The notes under the pieces are model-generated. The model did not search any database. It was given only the letters and a program-made list of their open reading frames with translations, and was not told where the DNA came from. A program made the position numbers and the translations under genes. A DNA stretch of 64,000 bases from Lunularia cruciata (Eukaryota > Streptophyta > Marchantiopsida > Lunulariales > Lunulariaceae). The stretch's first letter is position 1. Each line of letters opens with the position of its first letter. The stretch covers positions 744,001-808,000 of the forward strand of contig OX419763.1 in the NCBI GenBank assembly GCA_948567375.1, read 5' to 3'. Positions 54,288 through 64,000 of this stretch are shown here, one piece after another.

Positions 54288-54569
54288 AGTGCCATTTTTC
54301 GGAGAGCTTGAATCAACACAATCAAGATTGTTTGCAAAGAATTGATGGAGTTGTGATTAAGGAGTGTGAATTCGTGACAAGATTGAGAATCAGTGCTTGT
54401 TACTCTCTTCTGGGTGGTGTGGTTTCTACCTGAGAGATTAAAGACTCAACCAAGAAGAACTACATTGTTACTGTTTGACTTTGTATTTGGACATTTCTGA
54501 CTCGTATCTCTGCGGGAACAAACTTACTTACCTGGTTACTGCAAAAGTGATATTTGCCGGGTTGTCACA
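54288..54569 (+). mobile_element. LTR L9, second part
   Basis: Continues L9 after S3, from CCATTTTTCGGAGAGCTTGA to GCCGGGTTGTCACA at 54569. No primer site follows. Confidence 0.85.
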
Positions 54570-55279
54570 ATCTCACTATGAATTCTATCTAAATCCAATC
54601 TAACTAAATCCAACCTAAGACTCACATTGTCTCCTACTTGTAACATTTTCTTATCTACAAGATCCTTTTGACAAATTAGAAGATTATTCAATTCTACATC
54701 CTTTTTCCTTCCTTCTTCTCATTTCATGCACCAACAACTTCAACTTGTGCATCCTCACCTCTTCTATCTTTCCCTTGGCCTCCCTTAGTACTTAGCATCA
54801 CCTTCAACTCCTCCATGATTGCTCCTACTGAATCTGACACCACACTTGAAACTATCTTCTCCTTACTTCACTCTACCTCCAATTTGTTCCAATACATTGT
54901 CAACTTGTCCTTGAATTTGGCGTTCAATACTTCCTTCTCCTCCACCTACTAGACTGGTTGACCTTCTAATACTTCTAATCAACCCTTGAAATCAATCTTC
55001 TCTTGATGTCTAACTACTAACTCTCATTGCCAAGCTTGATCCTTCTCTATTGTGCTCTTCCTTAGACTCTCCAACTCTTGCTCCACAACTGCCACAATTC
55101 CCTTCAAGTACTCTTGCTCCAATACTGCCACAATTGCCTTCAAGTGTATGACTTCTACCCAAGCATCAACAACTTCATGCTTCATCTTCTCAACCAGTAC
55201 CTTCTGCTCCTTTAGCTCTTCACTCCGCTTCACAAAATTCTCCTACAAAGTATCAAGGGTTTTCTTCCAAAGAGCTACT
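54570..55279 (-). mobile_element. Minus-strand LTR fragment (coiled-coil part)
   Basis: The minus strand encodes a decayed coil of subfamily A type (55233-55024: MKRSEELKEQKVLVEKMKHE, then EQELESLRKSTIEKDQAWQ, as in E4). Further down come LHELKLLVHEMRR-like and NVSLRLDLVRLDLDR-like pieces. An internal duplication repeats LKxIVAVxEQE. A 15-bp stretch (ATGAATTCTATCTAA, near 54580) also occurs at 51211 in the neighbouring minus-strand fragment. The two may once have been one LTR. Confidence 0.75.
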
Positions 55280-55506
55280 TGTGGTACCCACACGTTTTTG
55301 TTTTGTTATATTTTGAGGAAGAAGTGTATAGTCAAAGTTGTATTGAACCTGAATGGCAACAAAAGAAGGAGAATCATGTCTTTAGGTTGAACCCAAAGTA
55401 ATTTACTTTGTGTTAGGAAAGAAGAACTCAAATCAGAGTTGTCAATGGAGAAGCCCAAAGTAAGGAAAATTTTCCTTGGGGTGATCAACTTGATGCAAAG
55501 ACAACA
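55280..55506 (+). mobile_element. LTR start fragment (plus strand, about 227 bp)
   Basis: Begins TGTGGTACCCACACG and follows the U3 sequence (GAAGAAGTGTATAG, AACCCAAAGTAA). It stops at GATGCAAAGACAACA, where the minus-strand LTR L10 ends. Only U3 is present. Confidence 0.85.
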
Positions 55507-57717
55507 CGTGACAACCTAGCAAATATCACTTTTGTGATAATCAGGTAAGTAAAGTTTGTTCTCACAAAGATACATATTAGAAATGATCAAATACAAAGAC
55601 AAATGGTAACAAGTAGTTCTTCTTGGTTGCATCTTTAGTCTCTCAGGTAGGAACCATACCTAGAAGAGAGTAACAAGCATTGATTTGTAGTCTTGTCACA
55701 AATTAACACTCACTAATCACAACTCATTCAAACTTTCTTGATTCTTCCAAAGACGGCTTGATCACCACAAGGTACATTCACCTCAGAAATGTGTTCCACC
55801 CCTCCACTGAAGACGTAACTTCCTGAATCAAAATTTCTTCACATCAACCTTGGATTGCACTCACAAATGCAGAATACTACTAACACTACAATTCCTCTCA
55901 GATCTGTCAAGGCATTGCTCGAATTGCACTTCACTCAGGATGAAACACACAAAATGAAGATCAAGGCTATGGAATATAACATCTAGCAAGCACACTAACT
56001 TGCACTTCAAAATTCTCCACACACAAACACAAACAAAAAATCAATACTCAGAATTAAGCTCAAGTGACGAGCATTGAACTCAACACTTTGCTTTATCTAT
56101 CTCCAAAAATTTGGAATACTGAACAACATAACATTGTGAATGCCTCCTTTAAATAGTAGAGCAATCAATAGTTACTACCAAGTATATTGTTCTACAACAA
56201 CTCTAAAAACCTCCAGATCCAAAATGACAATGCACATCTTCATATCTGACTTTTCAAATCTCAAATTTGTTTTTACTCCGATCCAATGTCTATGTCTTCT
56301 TTAACTTCCAAACCCAATGACCCTTTGATCACTTCTCCTTCTTTGGGTCTATCTATTCTACTAATTTCTTTGCTATCTCTACCACTTCTTTGCTCTAAAC
56401 TAAAATTGCACTGGTGGGTAACTTATTTGACTCTTTATCTCCCGACCCACTCTTCTCTAATGTCTCAAGTGACAACTCCCAAGACACATACGCTCCTACT
56501 TCTGCACCTTTGGACTTCTTCTCCTCCTTCACACTACTCCTAAGTCTTTCTAATTTTGAGTTCACTACATCTAATCTGAGACTTACATTGTCATCTACCT
56601 CAGTTATCTTCCTATCTACTTGCTCCCTTAGACAAATCAATAGAGTATTCATATCTACATTTTTCACTCTTCTCTTCTGAGTTTCTTGCACAAGCAATTT
56701 CAATTCATGCAGTCTTGCTTCCTCCAATCTGCCTTCAACCTCCGTGCTCAACATTGCCTGTAGTCTTCTAACAACTTCCCTACTGACTCTAATGCATACC
56801 CCTAAGATTGTTTTGCCTTCAACTCTTCTATGTACATCTTTAACTCATCTTTGTACTTAGCAGCAAGCATCATCTTCTTCTCCTCTGCATACTAAGCACT
56901 TTGCATCTTAGCAGTTCTGACCAGGCCTCACAATCTCTCCTCCTCTTGGTGTTGGATTGCCAACTCCTCTACCATGCTTGATCTTTTCCTACCACACTCT
57001 TTTTCAGGCTCTCTAACGCTTGCTCCATGATAGCTACCATTGCCTTCGTATGAAACTTTCAATGGAAACTTCATTGACCTCCTGTTTGATCTTCACCAAC
57101 AACACCGTTTTCTCTTCAACTCTTTGGCTCAATTGTGCATCTCTCTTCCTTGCTTCTCAAAACTCTCTTGCAAGTTCTCAAAAATCTTCTTCTTCAAGAC
57201 TGTATCCACTCAAAGTGCCTCAACTTCTCCTTCTCTTTGAGTTACAATCTCTTTCAATGTCTTCACTTTGTCCAACAAATACTTCACCACCTACAACTCA
57301 TTCTTCACCTCTCTATGATTGTGTTGTATCACCTTCTTTTGGTTCTTTAGTAGCTCCAACAATGGTTCCATGATTTGCATTAAGGTCTTTACTCCATCAA
57401 AGCCTTCTTCATCTTTGGCTTCGTCTTCATACTTTGCTTCTTCTGCCAAAGCTTTCTCCCAAACTCTTGATCTTTGTACCTTCAATGACATTGACTCTAA
57501 ACTTACTTCTTCCTTACAAACTAAGCTCGGACCTACAAGTTCAATTGTCACCGACCTCTTGGCTCTTCCTCCCTACCGGTCTTCCTTCTTTGGCGCTCCA
57601 TCCATCTCCTCCATAGGTAACTCCAAGCAAGGGCCATCCCTTCCTTCCATACAATCAATTACCACTATCACCGGGAAAATAATCCCCATAAACACGTACC
57701 ATTGGTGCCATTTGGAG
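55507..57717 (-). mobile_element. LTR L10, 3' part
   Basis: Minus-strand LTR ending at 55507 (CTAGGTTGTCACG, decayed). It contains the TATTTAAA element (about 56147-56156) and the coiled-coil half of the frame. It is interrupted at 57717 by S4 and by unrelated purine-rich DNA and resumes at about 62567. The summed LTR length is about 3.6 kb. Subfamily A. No primer site at the low end. Confidence 0.85.
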
Positions 57718-59031
57718 TGTGACAACCCGACAAATATCACTTTTGTAGTAATCAAGTAAGCAAAGTTTGTTCCCGTAGAGATATTGGTCAAAAATTTTCC
57801 AAATACAAAGTCAAATGTCACAATGTAGTCCTTCCTGATTTCATCTTTAATCTCTCAAGTAGCAACTACACACAAAAGAGAGTAACAAGCACTGACTCGC
57901 AGTCTCGTCACAACAATTTGTCACCATAATCACAACTTCATCAAATCTTTCCAAACAATCTTGATTGTGATGATTCAGATTCTCCTAAAAATGGCACTTC
58001 ACTGCAAAATAACTTTACCTCAAAATTGTGTTTCACCTCTCCACTGAAGGCACAACTTCCTCAATTGCATCAACACTGCAGTGGACTTACAAATGGAGAA
58101 TACTACCAACACTACAATTCCTCTCAGATCTATCAAGGCATTGCTCTAATTGCACTTCAATCAAGCTCAAACACACAGAATAAAGATCAAGGCTACATAA
58201 TCCAACATCCAACAAGCACATTGAACTGCACTTCAAAATTCTCCACACACTCACAAACACACACACAAAGTTGATACTTGGAATTAAGCTCAAATGACAA
58301 GCACTAAAATCAACACTTCACTTTATCTATCTTAAAAAATTATGAATACTAAAAAACATAACACTACAAATGCTCCCCTTAAATAGTAAAGCAATCAACA
58401 GTTACTTCCTAATGTACTGCTTCTTAACAGCTCTTCCTACCTGCAGATCTGAAATGACAATACACCTCTTCATATGTGCCTTTTCAAATCTCCAAACTAT
58501 TATTACTCCGATCCAATGTCTACTTCTTCCTTGGCTTCCAATCCAGAAGTAACTTGACATACTACTATATCCTTGGGTTCACAACTAATGATTCTTCTAT
58601 CAATTCTAACACTTCTTCTTTCTTATCTATAATTCCTATCATAAATAACCTTTCTAAATCTTTATCCACCAACCCACTCTTCTCTAATATCTCCAATGGT
58701 AACTCAAAAGATATTTGTACTCCTACTTCTCTTACTTCGGGTCTAACTACTATCAATTCCTTTGCTAATTCTACTATATCCTCATCAAGAATTGTAATTG
58801 AAACCATAGGTACACTATCTACGCCTTCAATTTGTAACCCACTTCCCCCTAATTGCTCATGTAATTGACCCAAAGACCCTTACTGTCTGATCTTGCACTT
58901 TGGGTTCCTTCACTACTACTATTTCTATTTCTTGACAAGTTTCCCCTCATTTCTTCTCCATTTGATTTCAATTTGGTTTTAGTAATGCACTTCTTTAAAA
59001 CAAGTCCAAAATGAAAAATGTGTGCACCACA
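57718..59031 (-). mobile_element. Solo LTR S4 (minus strand) with perfect 5-bp duplication, deleted inside
   Basis: The minus strand runs from TGTGGTGCACACATTTTTC (59031) to GTCGGGTTGTCACA (57718). TGGAG flanks both ends (57713-57717, 59032-59036). It is 1314 bp: about 160 nt of U3 joined to the C-terminal coil of the protein frame (VGVQISFELPLEILEKSGLV, 58873-58565) and the LTR end. About 2.3 kb is missing inside, including the TATA box and N-terminal domain. Confidence 0.93.
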
Positions 59032-59036
59032 TGGAG

Positions 59037-62000
59037 TGAGAGTTTTTTTTTCTTATGTCACAATGAACTTGGCATTTTTTATGTTATTGTGTCTTGGGAG
59101 TATTGCTTATGTCATTGGTAAGTCGGAGGTTGTTTTGTGTTGCTGTAGACTTGGGACTTATTTGAGTGTTACATAAGCTCAGAAGAGTTTTGAGAGTTGA
59201 ATAAGCTTAGAAGTTTATCTTTATGTCCATGAGCTTGGAAGTTTTCTTTTATGTTCTTCATAAGCCCAGATGTATATTTTTCATAGACTTAGAACTTTTG
59301 TTCATGCTATTGGGGTCTTCGGAGTATTTAGTTCTTGGTGATAGCAAGGGGTTTTGGCTTGGAGAGAGTGCCTTGAAGGAGAGAAAGAGAAAAAGGGAGT
59401 TTGGCTTTGAGAGAAAGCCTGAGAAGGACAGAAGGGGAAGGCAGAAAAGGAAAAATGAGACTTAGCACCCAGATAAATGAGATCTTTAGGAGTTTTGGTT
59501 AGTAGTTGGAATAGGACAAGAGGGCCTGTCAACTGAAAAGAAAAGGAGAGTTGGGATTGGGAGAGTCTGGCCAAGGAAAAGATTTTTGAGAAGGAGAAAA
59601 ATATCAAAGGAGTTAGTGATAAAGACAGAAGATAAAAGAGGGACAAGGAGAACACGACAAATTGGGAAGAAAACAAGGGAGTGGGTTTTGGTGAAGGGAG
59701 AGAATTCAAAGGAGTAGGGTTCTGGCCAGGGGAGAATAGGGGAAGACCTGGCTGTGTAGGAGCAGATAGGGAATTTTTTGAAGGAGAGATAGGGCTTGGC
59801 CTATAACGGAGAAGAGGAGAACATTTGAGTGAAGAGAACAGAGAGGGAGGAGAGAAACTAGAAGGGAGAATGTTGAGAGAGAAAGAATTGGGCCCTGGCA
59901 AGAACTGAGGAGAGGTTTTGAGAGACAAAGGCTTGGCTGTGCAGGAGGAATTTGAAGAATGTGACAAGGAGAGAGATAATATTTGAGAGAGTTTTCTTTC
60001 TACTTGGATAGGAAGAGAGATAGAAACCCTTGATGGTAGATAGGGTTGTAAGGAATTTCAAAAGGGAATCTTGGCAGACCAGAGCAGTGGAAAAAGCATG
60101 GATAACACTTTGGCCAGAAAGGGAGGACATTCAAAGGGGAGGATGTGTGTTTTGAGATAGGAAGAAAAGGTCAAGGAAAATTTACGAGGAGAAGAACTGA
60201 GAGCTTGGTCTGCTGTTCAGAAAAAAGAGAAGTATGAGAAGATCCTGGTAGATAAAGGGAAAGGTTGAGAAAAGACATGCTTGGTCAGGAGAGTAAATTT
60301 TTGAAGGACTGGAGGGTTGCTAGGACAAGTTGCAGAAATTTGAGGGAAGGGGTCTGAAATCTGGACAAAGGAACTCTTGAAGGGAAGGTCTGGACTGGTC
60401 AGAAACTCCTGAGAAGAAGATTGTGAGTTATTGACAAGACACAAAGAGAGGATTTTTGAGAAAAGTATCTTGGATAGAAGAAGCTGCAGAAGAGGAAACT
60501 TTGAGAGAACAATTTTTTTCAGGAAATAAAAGATCAAAGGGAAGTCAAGAACTGGATTGGAAAAGGAGATCTTGAGTGAATTGCCATGCATACAATGACA
60601 TCTCAAAGGAAGAATAGGGGAAAACAGAGAATAGTAAGGGATCTAAGACATGAGAAGAGAGACTGATTCTGAAAGGAGAAAGGGTTTTCTTTTCTTTTGA
60701 CTGAGACTGGTTAGTAAGAGAAAATTTTGAGAAAGAAGGGTTGATGGACAAAAGATAGAAAATTTTGAGAGCAAGAGTGTCTGTTGTGCAGGGAAGAGAG
60801 AAAATTTTGTGATTCTAGGTCTGGTCTGGCTGGACAGAGAGGTAAGAGAAGAGAGAAATTTCCAAAAATTTGAGTTTGGGCTGAACATAGGGATAGGAAG
60901 TGAGGATCAAAAGAGTTGGCTGGACAAGAAATCTCGAGAGGTTTTTTTGCAGGACAATGACATCTCAAAGATGGTTTGGCCAAGACAGTGATTTCACAAG
61001 AAAATTGGCATGGCGTTGAGAACTTGAGAACTTGCATGACCACAAAATCTCAAAGTAATAGTTGTGGCTCCAGGGATGAATCTTGAGAGAAAGGCTGCTA
61101 GGAGAGAGGAGGAAGTTTGGCTGATCAGCGGAATTAAAAGAGCATAAACTTTGAGGAGAGGGCTTTTGGGCTAAAGAGAGAATAGAGTTTCAAGAGAAGG
61201 GAGGAAGAGCCTCAAGGAAGAGGTCTGCCTTTGGACTATGTCATGATAGAAAAGAGGAGAAGAAAGAGATGTGTAGGAGAAGAATCATCAGGAAAAGGAG
61301 CTTGTTTGAAGGACTTGGCTGTAATAGTGCAGAGTATAAGGGAATCATAGAAGAGTGAGTAACACCACAAGAGGAAGAGGAAATTCTTTGAGGGACAATG
61401 TCTGATGATAACAGGAGTAGGAGAGGAAGATGTAACAAGAGGAACATGGAAGGGTAAGGCTATGGCTGAAGGGAGGAAAACCACAAAAAGAAGGTAGGGA
61501 GGAATTCTCAAGGAGAGGGTATCTAGAAAATGAGGTCTAGACAAGAGAACCTTCAAGGGGAAAGTCTGGACTGAACAGAGAGAAAGTGTTGCAGGAGGAG
61601 AAAGCCTGAGTAGGAGAGACAAAGGGACAAATTTTGAGAGGATACTTGAGTTTGCATAGGGATTTTGAGAGAAGGTGCCACTAAGAAGAATTTTGAAGTG
61701 AAAGCCTGAACGTGACTGGACAGAGAGGTAAGAGGAAGAAGAGAATTCTTGGAATTGGCTTGAATTAGACTGAGCAATGTTTAGATCTGGATAAAAGGAG
61801 AATTTAGGCCTTGACTGTATCACGACATACAAGAAAAGATTTTTTGAGTGAGAGTCCATTACTATGATAGGACATACAAGAGAAGAATGTTTTGAGTGAG
61901 AGGTGCTTGACTGTGATAGGACAAGGAAGAGAACAATTGCTTGAGTGAATTGCTTGGACAGTTGGTGGGTTTAGTTGTGGTCATTGTTAAGACTAGTTGT

Positions 62001-62566
62001 GTTTGGCTTCTTCCAAAACTTATAAACTGCATGGCTTGGTATTCTGATGAATACAATCTCCCTTGTGAGCAAATGTGTGTGTTCTGATCTGTGAATAGCA
62101 TAAAGGGAAGGACTCTATTTTAGGAGCTCTCAATCCAGTCCATGTGAATGGCACAATCCAGTGATCAAGATCTTGAGCTTGAGCCGGTTAGATCACTTTT
62201 GTCTATTCTATACACCCCAAACCCAGTTCTATGAACCTGCCAGATCCAAAACCACAAACCCAGACTTAACAAGAATTGGAATACAAGACCATACAAGAGT
62301 AGATAACCACAAACCTGAACTTAACAAAATACAAATAATTATGTGAGTGTCAATGTTGACCCACAGACATAAAACCCTCAGGAAGAGCCTACCATCAAGA
62401 GCAATTGCAAACAATTTGCTCTTACAAAAAGGAGATTGTCAACCATACAAGAGTAGAGAGAGAGTGTTGGACTACAAGAAGCTTTGAGCCATTGGCAACC
62501 AAAACAATCTAAGCACAAGCAGCCAGGTGCCCGGTGCACTCTCAAGACCAAACAATCCTTGTGACA
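59037..62566. other. Unidentified purine-rich insert in LTR L10
   Basis: About 3.5 kb not shared with the LTR family. The plus strand is strongly purine-rich (A and G), and long minus-strand frames are Ser/Leu/Phe/Pro-rich byproducts of that bias. Near the right end lies a promoter-like stretch (ACTTATAAACTGCATGGC, about 62020). The termini TGTCACAA (59056) and TTGTGACA (62566) form an 8-bp inverted repeat of TG...CA type, but I see no target duplication, so the element type is open. It may be an LTR or other non-coding part of a different retroelement. Confidence 0.5.
59340..61960 (+). repeat. Degenerate tandem-like repeats, about 35-70 bp spacing
   Basis: The phrase ATTTTGAGAG or close variants recurs more than 25 times (for example 59914, 59985, 60450, 60495, 60723, 60758, 61078, 61146, 61630, 61660, 61838, 61888). 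It is commonly followed by AAGG, then GGCTTGGCTGG and GACAGAGAGG (GGACAGAGAGGTAAGAG occurs near 60834 and near 61716). It looks like an old, diverged minisatellite. I could not fix one exact period by eye. Confidence 0.55.
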
Positions 62567-64000
62567 CCACGTGGAATGCCTCATCTTCTTCCACCTCAAT
62601 TGCTTGCCAGACCTCCTCTTTGCCTTCACTCTCACTTCCGGGTTGCTCACTTTGTAATGTGAGCTCGGCTTCTTTGGAGTCTCCTCCTTTGGACTCTATC
62701 TCTCCTTCAGACTCTATCTCCAAAGTCTCCTCCTTCACTGCCTTCTTACCTCATGGATTGAGTATTTGGGTCTTTCATTGTGGCTGGGGCAATGCTACCT
62801 CTTTGGGTTTAGTCCGCTTCTTTGTATTTGGACTTCTTCCTTCCACCATCTCCCTCTGTCCCATTCTGATGAAATGGTCATCGCTTGATTGAAATTGTAA
62901 CATGTATTGCTGCTCCTCTTCATCCGCTTCTTGGCAAAGATTGGGATGGAAACGCAACACCATGCATTACCTCTCCTTTGTTTTCAGCAGATTTAATCCA
63001 GAGTAGAAGTGTGCTACAAATGGTGCAAAGTAATGTGGAGGCCAATTGGTTCTCCAATTGATGATCATTTACCTCGTTTGCTGGTAGAAGCACTTTGCCC
63101 GATTCACTTTCACTCTTGCAAACATCTGGTGGAAGAAGACTGCATGTCGCATGTTCACGTACATCATTCTTTTGGGTTTGAACATAGCCATGATCGCTCC
63201 CACAATGCTCTGCTTGATTGGATCTCGATAAGACTCCACTTTGTAACCATTGTTGGTCTGTGGAGCAAAGAACAAGTTTCTGATTTCTGTGGTCTCCTCT
63301 GTAGTGTCACACTTCCTATAGAGGGTGACCCCAGTTGCCTTTCTTGCTTCCTTCCCCAATATTGACTGCCAATCCAACTCAATCCATCAAGCCGGATTTC
63401 CTCTCTTCCCCATGACTTCGGGGCCTTCTTCACAATTACAAGTAACTACCTCTGCCATGATACTTGGAAAACTGAAATTCCAGTTCCATGCCATGAATGT
63501 AATCCAAAGTCTATTAGAAACCCCGATCCGAGCTATGACATCTAATCACCAAATTGCAAAACTCCTCATTGCAAGTGCGTTCTTAGTCTTCTTCACCATG
63601 ATTTGCTCTTTAGTTCTTTGGCACTAGAAGACTATCCCTTCTCTCGGACGTAATACTCTAACCCCTTCTAGACTTTGGAAACTTTCACTCTCAATTGGCT
63701 TCTTGATGCGCATTACTGTAGGATGACTACTCAATGGAATAGGATATCTACTTGACATATTTTATTTCCCCCTACACAATTGTAATTTTATAGTACCCTG
63801 AAGTGCAATCATTCTTCAGTCAATTTCAAAATTAACTCCCACTTCTTCTGCATGTTGGTTTCTTGTCATTGTCAAGGTATTCCTCTCCTGCCTCTTCTAG
63901 TTCTTGAAGTGTACATTCTTGCCCAGCTTGACACATAGAAAGGTTGCTGACCCAAGGTCAACTTCTTTGGGTTTACTCCAAAGACACATAAGACCATGCT
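62567..64000 (-). mobile_element. LTR L10, 5' part (runs off window)
   Basis: Minus-strand LTR sequence from the acidic part of the frame up through the N-terminal domain, TATA box (about 63785-63792) and U3 to the window edge. The LTR start lies just beyond 64000. It joins in content to 55507-57717. Confidence 0.85.

Larger units (their letters stand above)
56273..63758 (-). pseudogene. LTR-encoded protein, L10 copy, interrupted by two insertions
   Basis: The start is ATG at 63758-63756 (MSSRYPIPLSSHPTVMRIKK); TATA box (TATAAAAT) at about 63785-63792. N-terminal domain 63600-62970 (TKEQIMVKKTKNALAMRSFA, WNWNFSFPSIMAEVVTCNCE, GNNGYKVESYRDPIKQ-type, RHAVFFHQMFARVKVNRAKC, FVAHFYSGLNLL). Acidic part 62738-62570 (TLEIESEGEIESKGGDSKEA). 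After the insertions: 57551-57291 (LMQIMEPLLELLKNQKKVIQ) and the coil 56754-56395 (LHELKLLVQETQKRRVKNVD, LSLETLEKSGSGDKESNKLP). It ends DIDIGSE at 56273. Many breaks. Confidence 0.75.

Noticed and set aside
57665-57720. ACGTG near 57690 and near 62568 as a target duplication of the purine-rich insert
   Set aside because: The bases next to these copies do not give TG...CA or matching ends, and a chance 5-bp match in that span is likely.
59302-59967. 221-codon minus-strand frame rich in Ser, Pro, Leu and Phe
   Set aside because: It is the complement of a purine-rich repetitive stretch, with no domain and no conserved copy. Similar frames appear on the same strand across 59300-61860 purely from base bias.
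1-64000. CRISPR arrays, bacterial operons, rRNA or tRNA genes, telomere repeats
   Set aside because: None is visible. Repeated motifs are all LTR, gag or pol copies, and the coding style is that of plant retroelements.

Overview
The window looks like a piece of plant nuclear heterochromatin built almost entirely from one Ty3/gypsy-type LTR retrotransposon family. I count about 18 LTR copies or fragments and parts of at least five internal (gag-pol) regions, in both orientations and nested in each other. I see no host gene, rRNA, tRNA or CRISPR array. A 1.7 kb insert at about 3289-5031 is plastid DNA (rpl22-rps3-rpl16 order, with the rpl16 group II intron). Its very high A+T, the about 0.5 kb rpl16 intron and the rps3/rpl22 sequence style point to a non-flowering land plant, most likely a bryophyte. 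That placement is an inference of moderate to low confidence.

The family has these parts. LTRs are about 3.6-3.8 kb, begin TGTGGTRCCCACA and end GGGTTGTCACA. A tRNA-Asp-like primer-binding site lies 8 nt inside the LTR. Gag carries an SR/acidic tract and three CCHC knuckles, followed by aspartic protease, RT with FIDD, RNase H and integrase (HHCC, D-D-E). A purine tract (GAGGGAGGGGGTATG) touches the 3' LTR. The unusual part is that each full LTR itself contains a protein-coding frame of about 857 codons. It has a conserved N-terminal domain, a basic then acidic middle, a long coiled coil and a conserved C-terminus. A TATA box sits about 28 bp before its ATG, and a second conserved TATTTAAG lies after its stop codon. 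Solo LTRs with perfect target-site duplications prove that this frame lies inside the LTR.

Layout. 1-1376: 3' end of an outer element (E0) on the minus strand. 1377-27832: a minus-strand tandem dimer, E1 (3' LTR 1377-6798 split by the plastid insert; internal 6799-12530), a shared LTR rearranged by an inverted segment (12531-15479), E2 internal (15480-25395, split by solo LTR S1 at 16907-20678) and the 5' LTR 25396-27832. 27833-31545: gag leader and 5' LTR of a further minus-strand element (E3, possibly the other end of E0). 31546-38236: plus-strand LTR plus gag (E5), with an unrelated 724 bp solo LTR (S5) inside its LTR. 38237-43286: minus-strand gag and LTR (E4), tail-to-tail with E5. 43287-50616: plus-strand LTR (L7) holding solo LTR S2 (44972-48752). 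50617-55506: mixed LTR fragments, with solo LTR S3 (51882-54287). 55507-64000: minus-strand LTR L10 interrupted by solo LTR S4 (57718-59031) and by about 3.5 kb of purine-rich, degenerately repetitive DNA of unknown origin.

All copies are broken by stops and frameshifts, many explained by C-to-T (G-to-A) changes, as expected for old methylated repeats. Two LTR subfamilies, B (S1, S2, L7, E5, E2, E3) and A (E4, L10, E0, inverted segment), differ widely in DNA but keep key protein segments of the LTR-encoded product. That is the main reason to think the protein was functional.
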